A DNA stretch of 52,124 bases from Solimonas sp047605265 (lineage in GTDB: Bacteria; Pseudomonadota; Gammaproteobacteria; Nevskiales; Nevskiaceae), in the NCBI GenBank assembly GCA_047605265.1, contig JASGFY010000016.1, forward strand, positions 1 through 52,124, read 5' to 3'. Of the stretch, positions 18,528-26,611 are shown one piece after another. Under the pieces are notes generated by a model. That model was not told the origin of the DNA. It saw nothing but the letters and a program-made list of their open reading frames with translations, and ran no database searches. The number at the start of each line of letters is the position of its first letter. The first letter of the stretch is position 1. The translations under genes and the position numbers were made by a program.

Positions 18528-19608
18528 GCTTTTCCCTGGGCTTGTGCCCGAACGAAGACAGGGCATGCGCACCAGAAGGCAGCGCGAGCGTACCCTGCGC
18601 CAGTCGCTTCTTGAGATAGGAGAAGGTCTGCATGGTCTGCGCGTGGAGGTGCTCGCCGCAGACGATGGGCGCGTACCGGGCCGACGCACCGGGCTCGACC
18701 AGTTCGGGCAAGGGCGCGATCGGCGTGTCGTAATCGCAGGCGCAGAACAGCGGAAAGGCATAGCGCTCCTGCGTCACCTTGCGCACGCGATGCTGCGTGG
18801 CGACGAAGCGGCCGTTGCTGAGGATTTCCATCATGTCGCCGATGTTGATGACGAAGGTGCCCGGAACCCGCGGCGCGTCGATCCATTCGCCAGCACCGTT
18901 CATGACTTCCAGCCCGTCGGCCGTGGGCAGCAGGATGGTGAAGCACTCGTAATCGGTGTGCGCACCGATGCCGGGGCGGTCGGCGGGCGCGGTGGGATCG
19001 CAGCGATAGTGCACCAGGCGCAGCTGGTCGGGCGGCATGCTGACCAGGCGCGTGAAGCGATCCTCGGGCAGGCCGAGCGCGAGCGCGAAGCCGCGGAACA
19101 GCACCAGACTCAAGGCGAAGACTGCGTTGTAGTAAGCCTTCACGTCTGCCTTGAAGCCCGGGAAAGCCGGCCAGCGATTGACGCCGAGCATGGGCCGGCG
19201 CCTGGACGCCTGCGTCGCCGCGTCGAAGTCGCCGAGGTCGAAACCCGCGTCGTAGGCTTCCTTGAGATCGGGCTTGGCGCCGTAGAACTGCTCCTCGCCT
19301 TCTGGCACGTAGCCGTTGTGGTTGTCCGAGTCGCCGATGTAGTCGCGCATCTTGTCCGCCAGCGGCTGCGCGAAATAGGCGGCGCTGCGCGCGATCAAGC
19401 GATCGATCAGCGCCTGCGGCACGCCATGGCCTTTGATGTAGAGAAAACCGACCTCGCGCGCCGCGCGGCCGAGTTCGGCAGCGGCCGCCCGACGCCGCTG
19501 CGCATCGGCCGCGAACAGGCCGCTGACATCGACCAGCGGCAAGCGCTTGAAAGCGGTATGGGCGGACGTCCGGGAGGAGACGGAAAGCTTGTCGTCGACG
19601 GAGGGCAT
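18514..19608 (-). CDS. 2-oxoglutarate/Fe(II)-dependent oxygenase, isopenicillin N synthase-like family
   Basis: A 364-residue non-haem iron oxygenase. An N-terminal DIOX_N region (LPLVDVSGLF, GFLYIKGHGVP) is followed by the jelly-roll core. The iron ligands are His217 and Asp219 (GAHTDYE) and His273 (TQHRV), and the likely 2-oxoglutarate carboxylate ligand is Arg282 in ERYAF. Family members hydroxylate, desaturate or cyclise small molecules; this substrate is unknown. It is divergent from an ABC importer operon and overlaps the next gene by 14 bases. Ethylene-forming and homoarginine-hydroxylating enzymes belong to the same superfamily, but no specific match to them is claimed. Confidence 0.9.
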   Translation of the reverse strand: MPSVDDKLSVSSRTSAHTAFKRLPLVDVSGLFAADAQRRRAAAAELGRAAREVGFLYIKGHGVPQALIDRLIARSAAYFAQPLADKMRDYIGDSDNHNGYVPEGEEQFYGAKPDLKEAYDAGFDLGDFDAATQASRRRPMLGVNRWPAFPGFKADVKAYYNAVFALSLVLFRGFALALGLPEDRFTRLVSMPPDQLRLVHYRCDPTAPADRPGIGAHTDYECFTILLPTADGLEVMNGAGEWIDAPRVPGTFVINIGDMMEILSNGRFVATQHRVRKVTQERYAFPLFCACDYDTPIAPLPELVEPGASARYAPIVCGEHLHAQTMQTFSYLKKRLAQGTLALPSGAHALSSFGHKPREKHEAR

Positions 19609-19638
19609 GGCACCGTTCTTGCTAGATCTGGACAGACG

Positions 19639-19651
19639 TCAGTGTTACTGA
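19639..19651. promoter_or_regulatory. Palindrome in the divergent oxygenase/ABC promoter region
   Basis: TCAGT-GTT-ACTGA lies in the 88-base gap between the two divergent units, 13 bases upstream of a -10-like TAATAC at 19664-19669 on the plus strand. Its position near the -35 of the ABC operon fits an operator. No regulator gene is present in the cluster, so the cognate protein is unknown. Confidence 0.45.
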
Positions 19652-19696
19652 ACTTTAACATGGTAATACTGGCCCACCCCCTCCAAGGAGCCTGCC

Positions 19697-20701
19697 ATGA
19701 ACCTGAATCCTCTCGGCGCCCCGCTGCGCGGCCTGCTGGCCAAAGCACTGGCGGCAACCACTCTCGCCCTCGGCCTGCTCGGCAGTGCCCATGCAGCCCC
19801 ACCGCTGAAGATCGGCTACAGCGACTGGCCGGGCTGGGTGGCCTGGCAGATCGCCATCGAAAAGGGCTGGTTCAAGGAAGCCGGCCTCGCCGTGGACTTC
19901 GAGTGGTTCGATTACTCCGCTTCGCTCGACGCCTTTGCCGCTGGCAAGCTCGACGCCGTGACGCTGACCAACGGCGACGCGCTCGTCACCGGTTCGGGCG
20001 GCGGCAAGAGCGTGATGCTGATGATCACCGATTACTCGAACGGCAACGACACCATCACCGCCAAGCCCGGCATCAAGTCGATCAAGGACCTGAAGGGCAA
20101 GAAGGTCGCCGTCGAAGTCGGGCTCGTCGATCACCTGCTGCTCGACAGCGGGCTCAAGGCGGCCGGCCTGACGGAAAACGACATCACCCTCGTCAATGCC
20201 AAGACCAACGACCTGCCGCAGGTCTTCACCGCACCCGACATCGCTGCGGTCGGCGTATGGCAGCCGGTCGCCGGTCAGGCGATGAAGGCCGTGCCGGGCT
20301 CGAAGCCGATCTATACATCGGCCAACGCACCAGGCTTGATCTACGACGTGCTCGCCGCCAGCCCGAGCAGCGCCAAGAGCCGGCGCGCCGACTGGTTGAA
20401 GGTGCTGGCGATCTGGGACAAGACGGTTGCCTACCTCAAAGACCCGAAGACCCACGCCGACGCGGTGAAGATCATGGCCGCACGCTCGGGCGTCGATCCG
20501 GCCGAATACGAGACTTTCGTCAACGGCACGCACTTCCTGAGCATCGAAGACGGCAAGAAAATCTACGTCAAGGGCGACGGCCTCGGCTCGCTCTACGGCT
20601 CGACCGCATTGGTCAACAAGTTCAACGTCGCGAACAAGGTTTACGCGCAGCCGGAGAACGTGGACAGCTACCTCGATCCTTCATTCACGCTCGGCAAATA
20701 A
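19697..20701 (+). CDS. ABC transporter substrate-binding protein (NitT/TauT type, urea-carboxylase-associated subgroup)
   Basis: A 334-residue periplasmic binding protein with a signal peptide ending near AHA-AP (about residue 33). The mature part begins with LKIGYSDWPGWVAWQIA. It carries DYSNGND, AKPGI and a VEVGLVDHLLL segment that I associate with binding proteins encoded next to urea/guanidine carboxylase genes; none of those enzymes is present here. The start has an excellent AAGGAG seven bases upstream. It opens a plus-strand operon with permease, ATPase, creatininase-like and glutamine synthetase-like genes. The ligand is probably a small nitrogen compound. Confidence 0.88.
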   Translation: MNLNPLGAPLRGLLAKALAATTLALGLLGSAHAAPPLKIGYSDWPGWVAWQIAIEKGWFKEAGLAVDFEWFDYSASLDAFAAGKLDAVTLTNGDALVTGSGGGKSVMLMITDYSNGNDTITAKPGIKSIKDLKGKKVAVEVGLVDHLLLDSGLKAAGLTENDITLVNAKTNDLPQVFTAPDIAAVGVWQPVAGQAMKAVPGSKPIYTSANAPGLIYDVLAASPSSAKSRRADWLKVLAIWDKTVAYLKDPKTHADAVKIMAARSGVDPAEYETFVNGTHFLSIEDGKKIYVKGDGLGSLYGSTALVNKFNVANKVYAQPENVDSYLDPSFTLGK

Positions 20702-20739
20702 CACACGCCCCGCAACAAGACGCCGCCCGCGCCGACTCC

Positions 20740-21714
20740 ATGCCCAGTCCGTCTGCCGTTGCCCGCCGCATCGAACACCTGCTGCAACGTCCCATCGGTC
20801 GCCGATTGCTCCTGCTGAGCTCGTTTGCGCTGCCGATTCTGGCCTGGTGCTTCGTGAGCTATGTGCCTTTCGTCTGGCATCCCAAGGTGCACATCGAGTC
20901 GGCCGGCGGCGTCGATTACTTCCAGCCAGGCATGTTCGTCGACAAAAGCGAGTTCGCCGATCAGGCCAGAGCCATGAAGGAGCAGGGTCTGGCGCTGCCG
21001 ACAGGCGTACCGGCCAACCCGATCTACCTGCCGGCACCGCACGAGGTGGCGGAGGCGCTCTACACCGCCTTTGTCACGCCACCGCCGCAGAAAGATGCGC
21101 CTTGGCTGCACCAGAGCCTGTGGCACAGCATCAAAGTCATCTTCTGGGGCTTCGTGCTGTCGTCCGTGGTGGGCGTACCGCTGGGCGTCTTCGCCGGCAC
21201 CTGGGTGACGCTGGGACGGCTGATCGAACCGTTCGTGGAGTTCTTCCGCTATCTGCCGGCACCGGCCTTCGGCGCACTGGCGATCGCGATCCTCGGCATC
21301 TACGACGGGCCGAAGATCGCCATCATCGTCATCGGCACGTTCTTCCAGCAGGTGCTGGTGATCGCCAACACCACGCGCAAGCTCGACGCCACCATCGTCG
21401 AAGCGGCGCGCACGCTCGGCACGAAGGGCCTGTCGCTCGTCACCAAGGTCGTCGTGCCCGGCATCCTGCCCGACCTCTACCGCGACCAGCGCATCCTGCT
21501 CGGCTGGGCGTGGACCTATCTCATCGTCGCCGAGCTGATCGGCACCAGCTCCGGCATCACGCTGTTCATCACGCAGCAGGCGCGCTACCAGCACTTCGAG
21601 AACGTGTATGCCGCAATCATCATCATCGGCATCATCGGCTTCGGCAGCGATCTGCTGCTCGACAAGCTTGGACGAAAGCTGTTTCCGTGGGATCTGGCGC
21701 AGAAGCGCGGCTGA
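20740..21714 (+). CDS. ABC transporter permease (NitT/TauT type)
   Basis: A 324-residue inner membrane permease of the SsuC/TauC type. One hydrophobic segment near 24-45 is followed by a periplasmic stretch of about 70 residues. The binding-protein-dependent transport domain (about 125-310) has the EAA loop for ATPase contact (IVEAARTLGTKGLSL). The long N-terminal periplasmic section (HPKVHIESAGGVDYFQPG) is larger than in SsuC and typical of the urea-carboxylase-associated subgroup. It starts 38 bases after the binding-protein gene. Confidence 0.9.
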   Translation: MPSPSAVARRIEHLLQRPIGRRLLLLSSFALPILAWCFVSYVPFVWHPKVHIESAGGVDYFQPGMFVDKSEFADQARAMKEQGLALPTGVPANPIYLPAPHEVAEALYTAFVTPPPQKDAPWLHQSLWHSIKVIFWGFVLSSVVGVPLGVFAGTWVTLGRLIEPFVEFFRYLPAPAFGALAIAILGIYDGPKIAIIVIGTFFQQVLVIANTTRKLDATIVEAARTLGTKGLSLVTKVVVPGILPDLYRDQRILLGWAWTYLIVAELIGTSSGITLFITQQARYQHFENVYAAIIIIGIIGFGSDLLLDKLGRKLFPWDLAQKRG

Positions 21715-21729
21715 GCGGAGCACCACGAC

Positions 21730-22629
21730 ATGAGCGTCAGCTATCTCGACCAGGACCCCGCGGTGCGCGAACGCTTCGAGCGCATCCGGCAGCGCGAGGT
21801 CATCCTCGAAGTGAAACAGCTGCACAAGCGCTATGCCTCGCCGCAGGGTGAGATCGAGGCCTTGCGCGACATCAATTTCAAGGTCCACCGGCGCGAATTC
21901 GTCTGCGTCATCGGCCCCTCGGGCTGCGGCAAATCGACGCTGATCCGCACGCTGGCCGGCCTCGAACAGCAGAGCTCGGGCGAGGTGCTGCTCGACGGAA
22001 AGCCGGTCGAGGGGCCGGGCCGCGATCGCGGCATGGTGTTCCAGAACTATTCGCTGTTCCCGTGGCTGACCGTCAAGAAGAACGTGATGTTCGGTCCGCT
22101 GCGGGGCGGACGCGACCACGACACGGCCGAGCGCGAAGCGCGCCAGTGGCTCGATCTCGTTGGCCTCGCCAAGTTCGCCGACAGCTACCCGCACCAGCTC
22201 TCCGGCGGCATGCGTCAGCGCGTGGCGATCGCGCGCGCGCTCGTCAACCAGCCGCGCATCCTGCTGATGGACGAGCCGTTCGGCGCGCTCGATGCGCAGA
22301 CGCGCTGCAAGATGCAGAGCCATCTGCTGGACCTCTGGCGCAACATCGACATCACCATCCTGTTCATCACCCACGATCTGGACGAAGCCATCCATCTGGC
22401 CGACCGCATCCTCGTGCTCAAGCCGCATCCGGGCGAGGTGCAGGAACTGATCGAGGTCCCGGTGCCACGGCCGCGCTCGGTGGCGCAGTTCGGCAGCGCA
22501 GCGTTCGTCGCCACAAAGCTGCGGCTCGACGAGCTGATTCATCCGCCCGCCACGGCATCCACCGACACGGAAGAAGCATCCGCCCAGCCCGCCTACCGCA
22601 TGGCCCACGCGAACGACAGCGTGGAGTAG
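21730..22629 (+). CDS. ABC transporter ATP-binding protein (NitT/TauT type)
   Basis: A 299-residue ATPase that powers the importer. It has Walker A GPSGCGKST, Q-loop FQNYSLFPW, signature LSGGMRQR, Walker B ILLMDEPFGALD and H-loop ITHDLDEA. A 20-residue N-terminal lead and a tail of about 40 residues extend beyond the core. A GGAG site precedes the ATG, which is 15 bases from the permease stop. The downstream hydrolase begins four bases after its stop, so the transporter and catabolic genes share one mRNA. Confidence 0.93.
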   Translation: MSVSYLDQDPAVRERFERIRQREVILEVKQLHKRYASPQGEIEALRDINFKVHRREFVCVIGPSGCGKSTLIRTLAGLEQQSSGEVLLDGKPVEGPGRDRGMVFQNYSLFPWLTVKKNVMFGPLRGGRDHDTAEREARQWLDLVGLAKFADSYPHQLSGGMRQRVAIARALVNQPRILLMDEPFGALDAQTRCKMQSHLLDLWRNIDITILFITHDLDEAIHLADRILVLKPHPGEVQELIEVPVPRPRSVAQFGSAAFVATKLRLDELIHPPATASTDTEEASAQPAYRMAHANDSVE

Positions 22630-22633
22630 ACGC

Positions 22634-23422
22634 ATGAGCGAACACCCGAGCACCGCCACGCTTTGGCGGAACCTCACCTGGCAGGAACTGCCCGGCGTAC
22701 TCGGCGCCCACGGCCAGGCCGCGATCCTGCCCGTCGGCGCGACCGAACAGCACGGCCCGCAGCTCGGCACCGGTGTCGATTTCATCATCGCCGAAACGCT
22801 CTGCGCCGCGGTCGCCGCCAAGACCGGTGTGCCGATGCTGCCGGTGCTGCCCTACGGTTGTTCGATCGGCCACAGCCGCCGCTGGCCGGGCACGATCGCA
22901 CTCACGCCGACACTGCTCATCGAACTCGTCAGACAGATCGGTGACTGGGCTTGGCATTCCGGCGTGCGCCGCCTGTTCATCGTCAATGCCCACGTCACCA
23001 ACGCCGCGCCGCTGCGCTGCGCGCTGGAGATGCTGCGCGCCGAGCACGACGACCTGATGGTGGCCGTGCTCAATACGGCGACACTCTCCGAGCGCGTGCA
23101 GAAAGCGCATGCCGCCGACGCCGTCGACTGGCACGCCAACGCCGCCGAGACCTCGGTGATGCTCGCCATCGCGCCCGAAGGCGTGCGCCCCGGCAAGCTC
23201 GCCGAAGCCGACGATCCCGACCGCACCTGCGGCTGCGTGTTCGCGCACCCGGTCAACCGCACCAGCCGCAACGGTGTCACCGGCACGCCCAGCCTCGCCA
23301 CGGTCGCGCAGGGACAGCAGCTCTTCGACTGGCTGGTCGAAGACCTGAGCGCGCTCGTGACCCGCGGCATGCGCGAAAACCCGCCACTGTCCACCTCCTA
23401 TTTCCGCAGCGTCTTTGCCTGA
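22634..23422 (+). CDS. Creatininase-family amidohydrolase
   Basis: A 262-residue metal-dependent hydrolase of the creatininase family, members of which open cyclic amides or cleave amide bonds. Probable metal ligands are Glu38 and His40 (GATEQHGPQ), Asp49 (GVDFIIA), His120 (NAHVTN) and Glu172 (AETSVML). The usual NGHGGN signature is altered to NAHVTN, which suggests a substrate other than creatinine. It lies between the ABC ATPase and the glutamine synthetase-like gene, with gaps of 4 and 11 bases. It probably acts on the imported compound or a product of the divergent oxygenase. Confidence 0.87.
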   Translation: MSEHPSTATLWRNLTWQELPGVLGAHGQAAILPVGATEQHGPQLGTGVDFIIAETLCAAVAAKTGVPMLPVLPYGCSIGHSRRWPGTIALTPTLLIELVRQIGDWAWHSGVRRLFIVNAHVTNAAPLRCALEMLRAEHDDLMVAVLNTATLSERVQKAHAADAVDWHANAAETSVMLAIAPEGVRPGKLAEADDPDRTCGCVFAHPVNRTSRNGVTGTPSLATVAQGQQLFDWLVEDLSALVTRGMRENPPLSTSYFRSVFA

Positions 23423-23433
23423 ACGAAATTTCC

Positions 23434-24810
23434 ATGAACGCAGCCATCGACTTCCCACCCTCCGACCTCGACGCAGTCCAGGCCTCGCTGCAAAGCCGCG
23501 GCGTCAAATACTGCATCGGCGCCTATGTCGATATTCACGGCGTGCCCAAGGCCAAGGTCGTGCCGATCACGCACCTCAAACACATGGCCGAGGGCTCGGA
23601 GCGCTACACCGGCTACGCACTCGACGGCCTCGGCCAGATGCCCAACGAGGAGGAGCTGACCGCGATCCCGGATTTCAGCCGCCTCATCCAGTTGCCCTGG
23701 GAGCCGAAGATCGCGTGGATTCCGTCCGATAATCACTTCCAGGGCCAGCCCTACCCGCTCAACACGCGCGTCGCGCTGCAGGGGCAGCTCGCCGAAGCGG
23801 CGAAACTCGGCTACGGCATGAATCTCGGCATCGAGTGCGAAATCTATCTGCTCAAGCAGGATGAACACGGCAAACTCTCGGTCCCCGATGCCGAGGACAA
23901 ACTCGTCAAGCCCTGTTACGACGTACGCGGCTTCGTCAACAGCTTCGGCTGGCTCGACAAGATCGCCACGGCGATGGATACGCTGGGCTGGGATCTCTAT
24001 TCCTTCGACCACGAGGACGCCAACGGCCAGTTCGAGTTCGACTTCAAATACGACGACGCGCTCACCACCTGCGACCGCCTGACCTTCTTCCGCTTCATGG
24101 CCAAGCACTACGCGCGCGAGCAGAACCTGCTGGCGACGATGATGCCCAAACCGTTCGCCGACAAGACCGGCAACGGCGCGCATTTCAACATGTCGCTCTA
24201 CGACCTCGAGACCGGCGCCAACGCATTCGAGTGCGATCCGAAGGACGATCCGCACGGCATCGGCCTGTCACCCCTCGGCTACCACTTCATCGCCGGCATC
24301 CTCAAACACGGCCGCGCGCTCTGCGCCGTGTTCGCCCCGACGGTGAACAGCTACAAGCGTCTCGTGCGGCGCGGCGCGATGAGTTCCTTCTCTTGGGCGC
24401 CGGTCTTCAACTCCTGGGGCTCGAACAATCGCACCAACTCGGTCCGCGTGCCGGCCGGCGGCGGCCGCTGCGAATCGCGCAACGCCGACGGCGCGGTCAA
24501 CCCCTATCTCGCGGCGACGCTGGCGCTGGCCGCGGGCCTCGAAGGCGTGCGCGAGAAACTCGATCCGGGCAAACCCAACGAGGACAATCTCTACGCCATC
24601 GGCGAAGACGAGCGACGCGCGCGCGGCATCGAGTTCCTGCCGCAGAACCTGCAGGAAGCGGTCGCCGCCTTCGCCGCCGATCCGCTGGTCGAGAAAGTGC
24701 TCGGCAAGGCACTGCGTGACGAGTTCATCCGCTACAAAAGCGAAGAGTGGGAGACTTACCACCTCTCGATCGGCGCATGGGAGACGGCGCGTTACAGCTA
24801 CATGTTCTGA
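23434..24810 (+). CDS. glnT: Type III glutamine synthetase / gamma-glutamyl-amide ligase (GlnT/GmaS-like)
   Basis: A 458-residue ATP-dependent ligase. The N-terminal beta-grasp region (CIGAYVDIHGVPKAK) is followed by the catalytic domain with metal ligands in GIECEIYLL, SFDHEDANGQFEFDF and GNGAHFNMSL. Later segments are the NRTNSVRVP arginine loop and ESRNADGAVNPYLA. The family includes GlnT, which makes glutamine, and GmaS, which joins glutamate to methylamine; sequence reading alone cannot choose. Its place in an importer/hydrolase operon favours capture of a released amine or ammonia by glutamylation. The gap to the upstream gene is 11 bases. Confidence 0.85.
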   Translation: MNAAIDFPPSDLDAVQASLQSRGVKYCIGAYVDIHGVPKAKVVPITHLKHMAEGSERYTGYALDGLGQMPNEEELTAIPDFSRLIQLPWEPKIAWIPSDNHFQGQPYPLNTRVALQGQLAEAAKLGYGMNLGIECEIYLLKQDEHGKLSVPDAEDKLVKPCYDVRGFVNSFGWLDKIATAMDTLGWDLYSFDHEDANGQFEFDFKYDDALTTCDRLTFFRFMAKHYAREQNLLATMMPKPFADKTGNGAHFNMSLYDLETGANAFECDPKDDPHGIGLSPLGYHFIAGILKHGRALCAVFAPTVNSYKRLVRRGAMSSFSWAPVFNSWGSNNRTNSVRVPAGGGRCESRNADGAVNPYLAATLALAAGLEGVREKLDPGKPNEDNLYAIGEDERRARGIEFLPQNLQEAVAAFAADPLVEKVLGKALRDEFIRYKSEEWETYHLSIGAWETARYSYMF

Positions 24811-24816
24811 AGCCTG

Positions 24817-24848
24817 GCGCCACGGCGCCGCGCGCGGCGCCGTGGCGC
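24817..24848. terminator. Strong palindrome at the end of the ABC/glnT operon
   Basis: A perfect 14-base stem of GC-rich sequence surrounds a CGCG centre, starting seven bases after the glnT stop. There is no T-run, so it would be an atypical terminator or an RNA-stabilising 3' hairpin. It separates glnT from the peptidase gene. Confidence 0.5.
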
Positions 24849-24926
24849 AATGGGCGATCTTCCGGCTTCCTCGCTGCGTCGACTGGCGCTAGGCTCTGCG
24901 CCCCTTCTCCTGACCGGAACACGCCC

Positions 24927-25856
24927 ATGATCCGTCTCGCCATCCACGGCGGTGCCGGCGAACTCGACGACGACGTCGACACGCGCGAGCAGCGCGCCGC
25001 CCTGCACCGCATCGCCAGCGAGGGCCTGCAGCTGCTGCGCCAGGGCGTGACGAGCCTGGACGCCGTTGAACGGATGGTGGTCCGCCTCGAAGAGTGTCCG
25101 CTGTTCAATGCCGGCGTCGGTGGCGTGCTGAACCGCGACGGCGTGCCCGAGCTCGACGCGGCGATCATTGACGGCCGCGACCGCGAGTGCGGCGCGGTGG
25201 CGGGTGTCTCGCGCAGCAAGAGCCCGGTGCGCCTGGCGCGAGCGGTGATGGAACGCTCGCCGCATGTGCTGTTCCAGGGCATCGGCGCCGACGCGCTGAA
25301 CGCCGAGCTCGGACTCGAAGCCGTCGAACCGGAATACTTCGTCACCGAGCTGCGCCGCCGCCAGTTGCGCAAGGCGCAGACGCAGAACGTCATTGTGCTC
25401 GACCACGATTCGGCCTATGACGATCGTCCGCCGCCCGACGCTGCGTTCGGCACCGTCGGCGCCGTCGCGCGCGATGCGCGCGGCGATCTCGCCGCGGCTA
25501 CGAGCACCGGCGGCCTCACCAACAAGCATCCCGGCCGCATCGGCGACACGCCGGTGATCGGCGCCGGCACCTTCGCCGACAACCGCAGTGCGGCGATCTC
25601 GTGCACGGGTACGGGCGAGGCGTTCATCCGCGCCGGCTTCGGTCTCGAAGTCGATGCGCGCCTGCGCTATCTCGGCGAATCGCTGGACGACGCCGCGCGC
25701 CACGCGCTCGCGGAGGTGGCACGCTATGGCGGCCGCGGCGGCTGCATCGCCATCGACCGCGAGGGCCGCGTTGCGCTGCCGTTCAACTCGCGCGCGATGT
25801 TCCGCGCCTGGGTCGGCGCGGACGGCGAGATCGGCGTCGCGGTCGGCGTGCGCTGA
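24927..25856 (+). CDS. iaaA: Isoaspartyl peptidase / type III L-asparaginase (Ntn hydrolase)
   Basis: A 309-residue Ntn hydrolase that cuts itself to expose Thr176 (AAFGTVGAVA) as the nucleophile. It opens with the family's AIHGGAGEL. The glycine-rich STGGLTNKHPGRIGDTPVIGAG and SCTGTGEAF segments complete the active site. Enzymes of this type hydrolyse beta-aspartyl dipeptides and asparagine. It has no signal peptide and is expected in the cytoplasm. It stands 116 bases behind glnT, beyond a strong palindrome, so it may be a separate unit, but an amide-cleaving enzyme suits the preceding cluster. Confidence 0.92.
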   Translation: MIRLAIHGGAGELDDDVDTREQRAALHRIASEGLQLLRQGVTSLDAVERMVVRLEECPLFNAGVGGVLNRDGVPELDAAIIDGRDRECGAVAGVSRSKSPVRLARAVMERSPHVLFQGIGADALNAELGLEAVEPEYFVTELRRRQLRKAQTQNVIVLDHDSAYDDRPPPDAAFGTVGAVARDARGDLAAATSTGGLTNKHPGRIGDTPVIGAGTFADNRSAAISCTGTGEAFIRAGFGLEVDARLRYLGESLDDAARHALAEVARYGGRGGCIAIDREGRVALPFNSRAMFRAWVGADGEIGVAVGVR

Positions 25857-26161
25857 AGCGCCATAGGGATAGATGGAAAGGCCATTTGGGTTCCCGCCGG
25901 CCGCTGCCGCACCATGCAAGCGACTCCGTTCCCACGGTCGCGCTTTCTCGTGCACATCGTGCCGGTCACGGATGGCCTGCCGCTGCCGCACGACATCCGC
26001 GCGCACGGCGGCGCGACGCTCGCCGCCATTCCATCCGGCGTGTTCCTGAGCGCGATGGAACACGACCGGCGCCCGCATATCGTTATATGGAGACATTCCT
26101 TACCTGCAAGGACACCGGCGCGACGCGCACCTCGTGGTCGTCCAAGCCCGAAAACGTCGAA
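25857..26161. other. Stretch without a recognisable gene
   Basis: Frames are open here only because of high GC. A plus-strand frame from the ATG at 25914 reads plausibly for about 45 residues (FLVHIVPVTDGLPLPHDI) but matches nothing I know and lacks a ribosome site. It probably belongs to the same decayed region as the TonB-receptor remnant that follows. Confidence 0.4.
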
Positions 26162-26545
26162 TACGACCAATTGGAATTGGGCGAAAGCACCGTGGACAGC
26201 GGCGCCCTGTTCGCGCAGGACACCTGGCACATCACCGACAAGGCCTCCTACGAAAAGCGCGACGCCAGCGACGATGCCTGCGTCGCCAACGCCGGCGCCG
26301 ATCTATTCTCGGCGCCAAGACGGGGCGGCCCGTCATCGTCGAGCCCGAGAAAGCCTACGACGACGAACGCGGGCATCGGCCTGCGCAGCCGCCAGGACGC
26401 GTGGTCACTGCGCCTGCGGGCGAAGAACCTGTTCGACGAGCGCTACATCCTCGCCACGGCGCCGGCTTCGGCCGTCTCGCCCTACAGCGCCGTGCTCGGC
26501 GATCCGCGCACCGTCGGCCTGACGCTGAGCGTCGGCCTGCGCTGC
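26162..26545 (+). pseudogene. Remnant of a TonB-dependent receptor C-terminal barrel
   Basis: One frame gives two TonB-receptor-like pieces. The first is ELGESTVDSGALFAQDTWH, around 26170-26235. The second is NAGIGLRSRQDAWSLRLRAKNLFDERY with GDPRTVGLTLSVGLR, from about 26366 to 26542, which is the terminal barrel strands of this family. Between them the similarity jumps to another frame (GRPVIVEPEKAYDDE), so there is at least one frameshift or deletion. The N-terminal plug and most of the barrel are missing. It ends just before a bidirectional terminator. Its last strands resemble the type of sequence that seems shortened in the receptor at 30055-32400. Confidence 0.65.
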
Positions 26546-26564
26546 CCCCCCCCGGGGCCCGAAG

Positions 26565-26592
26565 AAAAGCCCCGGCCGGTGCCGGGACTTTT
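26565..26592. terminator. Bidirectional terminator
   Basis: AAAAG-C-CCCGGC and GCCGGG-A-CTTTT form a stem with one mismatch around a CGGT loop. T-runs are available on both strands. It lies between the receptor remnant and the 3' end of the convergent aminotransferase gene. Confidence 0.8.
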
Positions 26593-26611
26593 CGCAGTGC
26601 GGCCGCGCCGG

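Noticed and set aside
19609..19696. Guanidine (ykkC-type) riboswitch before the ABC operon
   Set aside because: The binding-protein subgroup made this worth looking for, but the gap is only 88 bases. I saw no ykkC-I conserved segments and no paired ACGR hairpin loops of the mini-ykkC type.
18367..20739. In-frame upstream extension of the ABC permease to a 1115-residue protein
   Set aside because: The extension crosses the oxygenase and binding-protein genes in wrong frames. The permease homology starts only after the ATG at 20740.
20668..22821. Minus-strand open frame across the permease and ATPase genes
   Set aside because: Its composition is charged and repetitive, and the plus-strand frames show full ABC permease and ATPase motifs.
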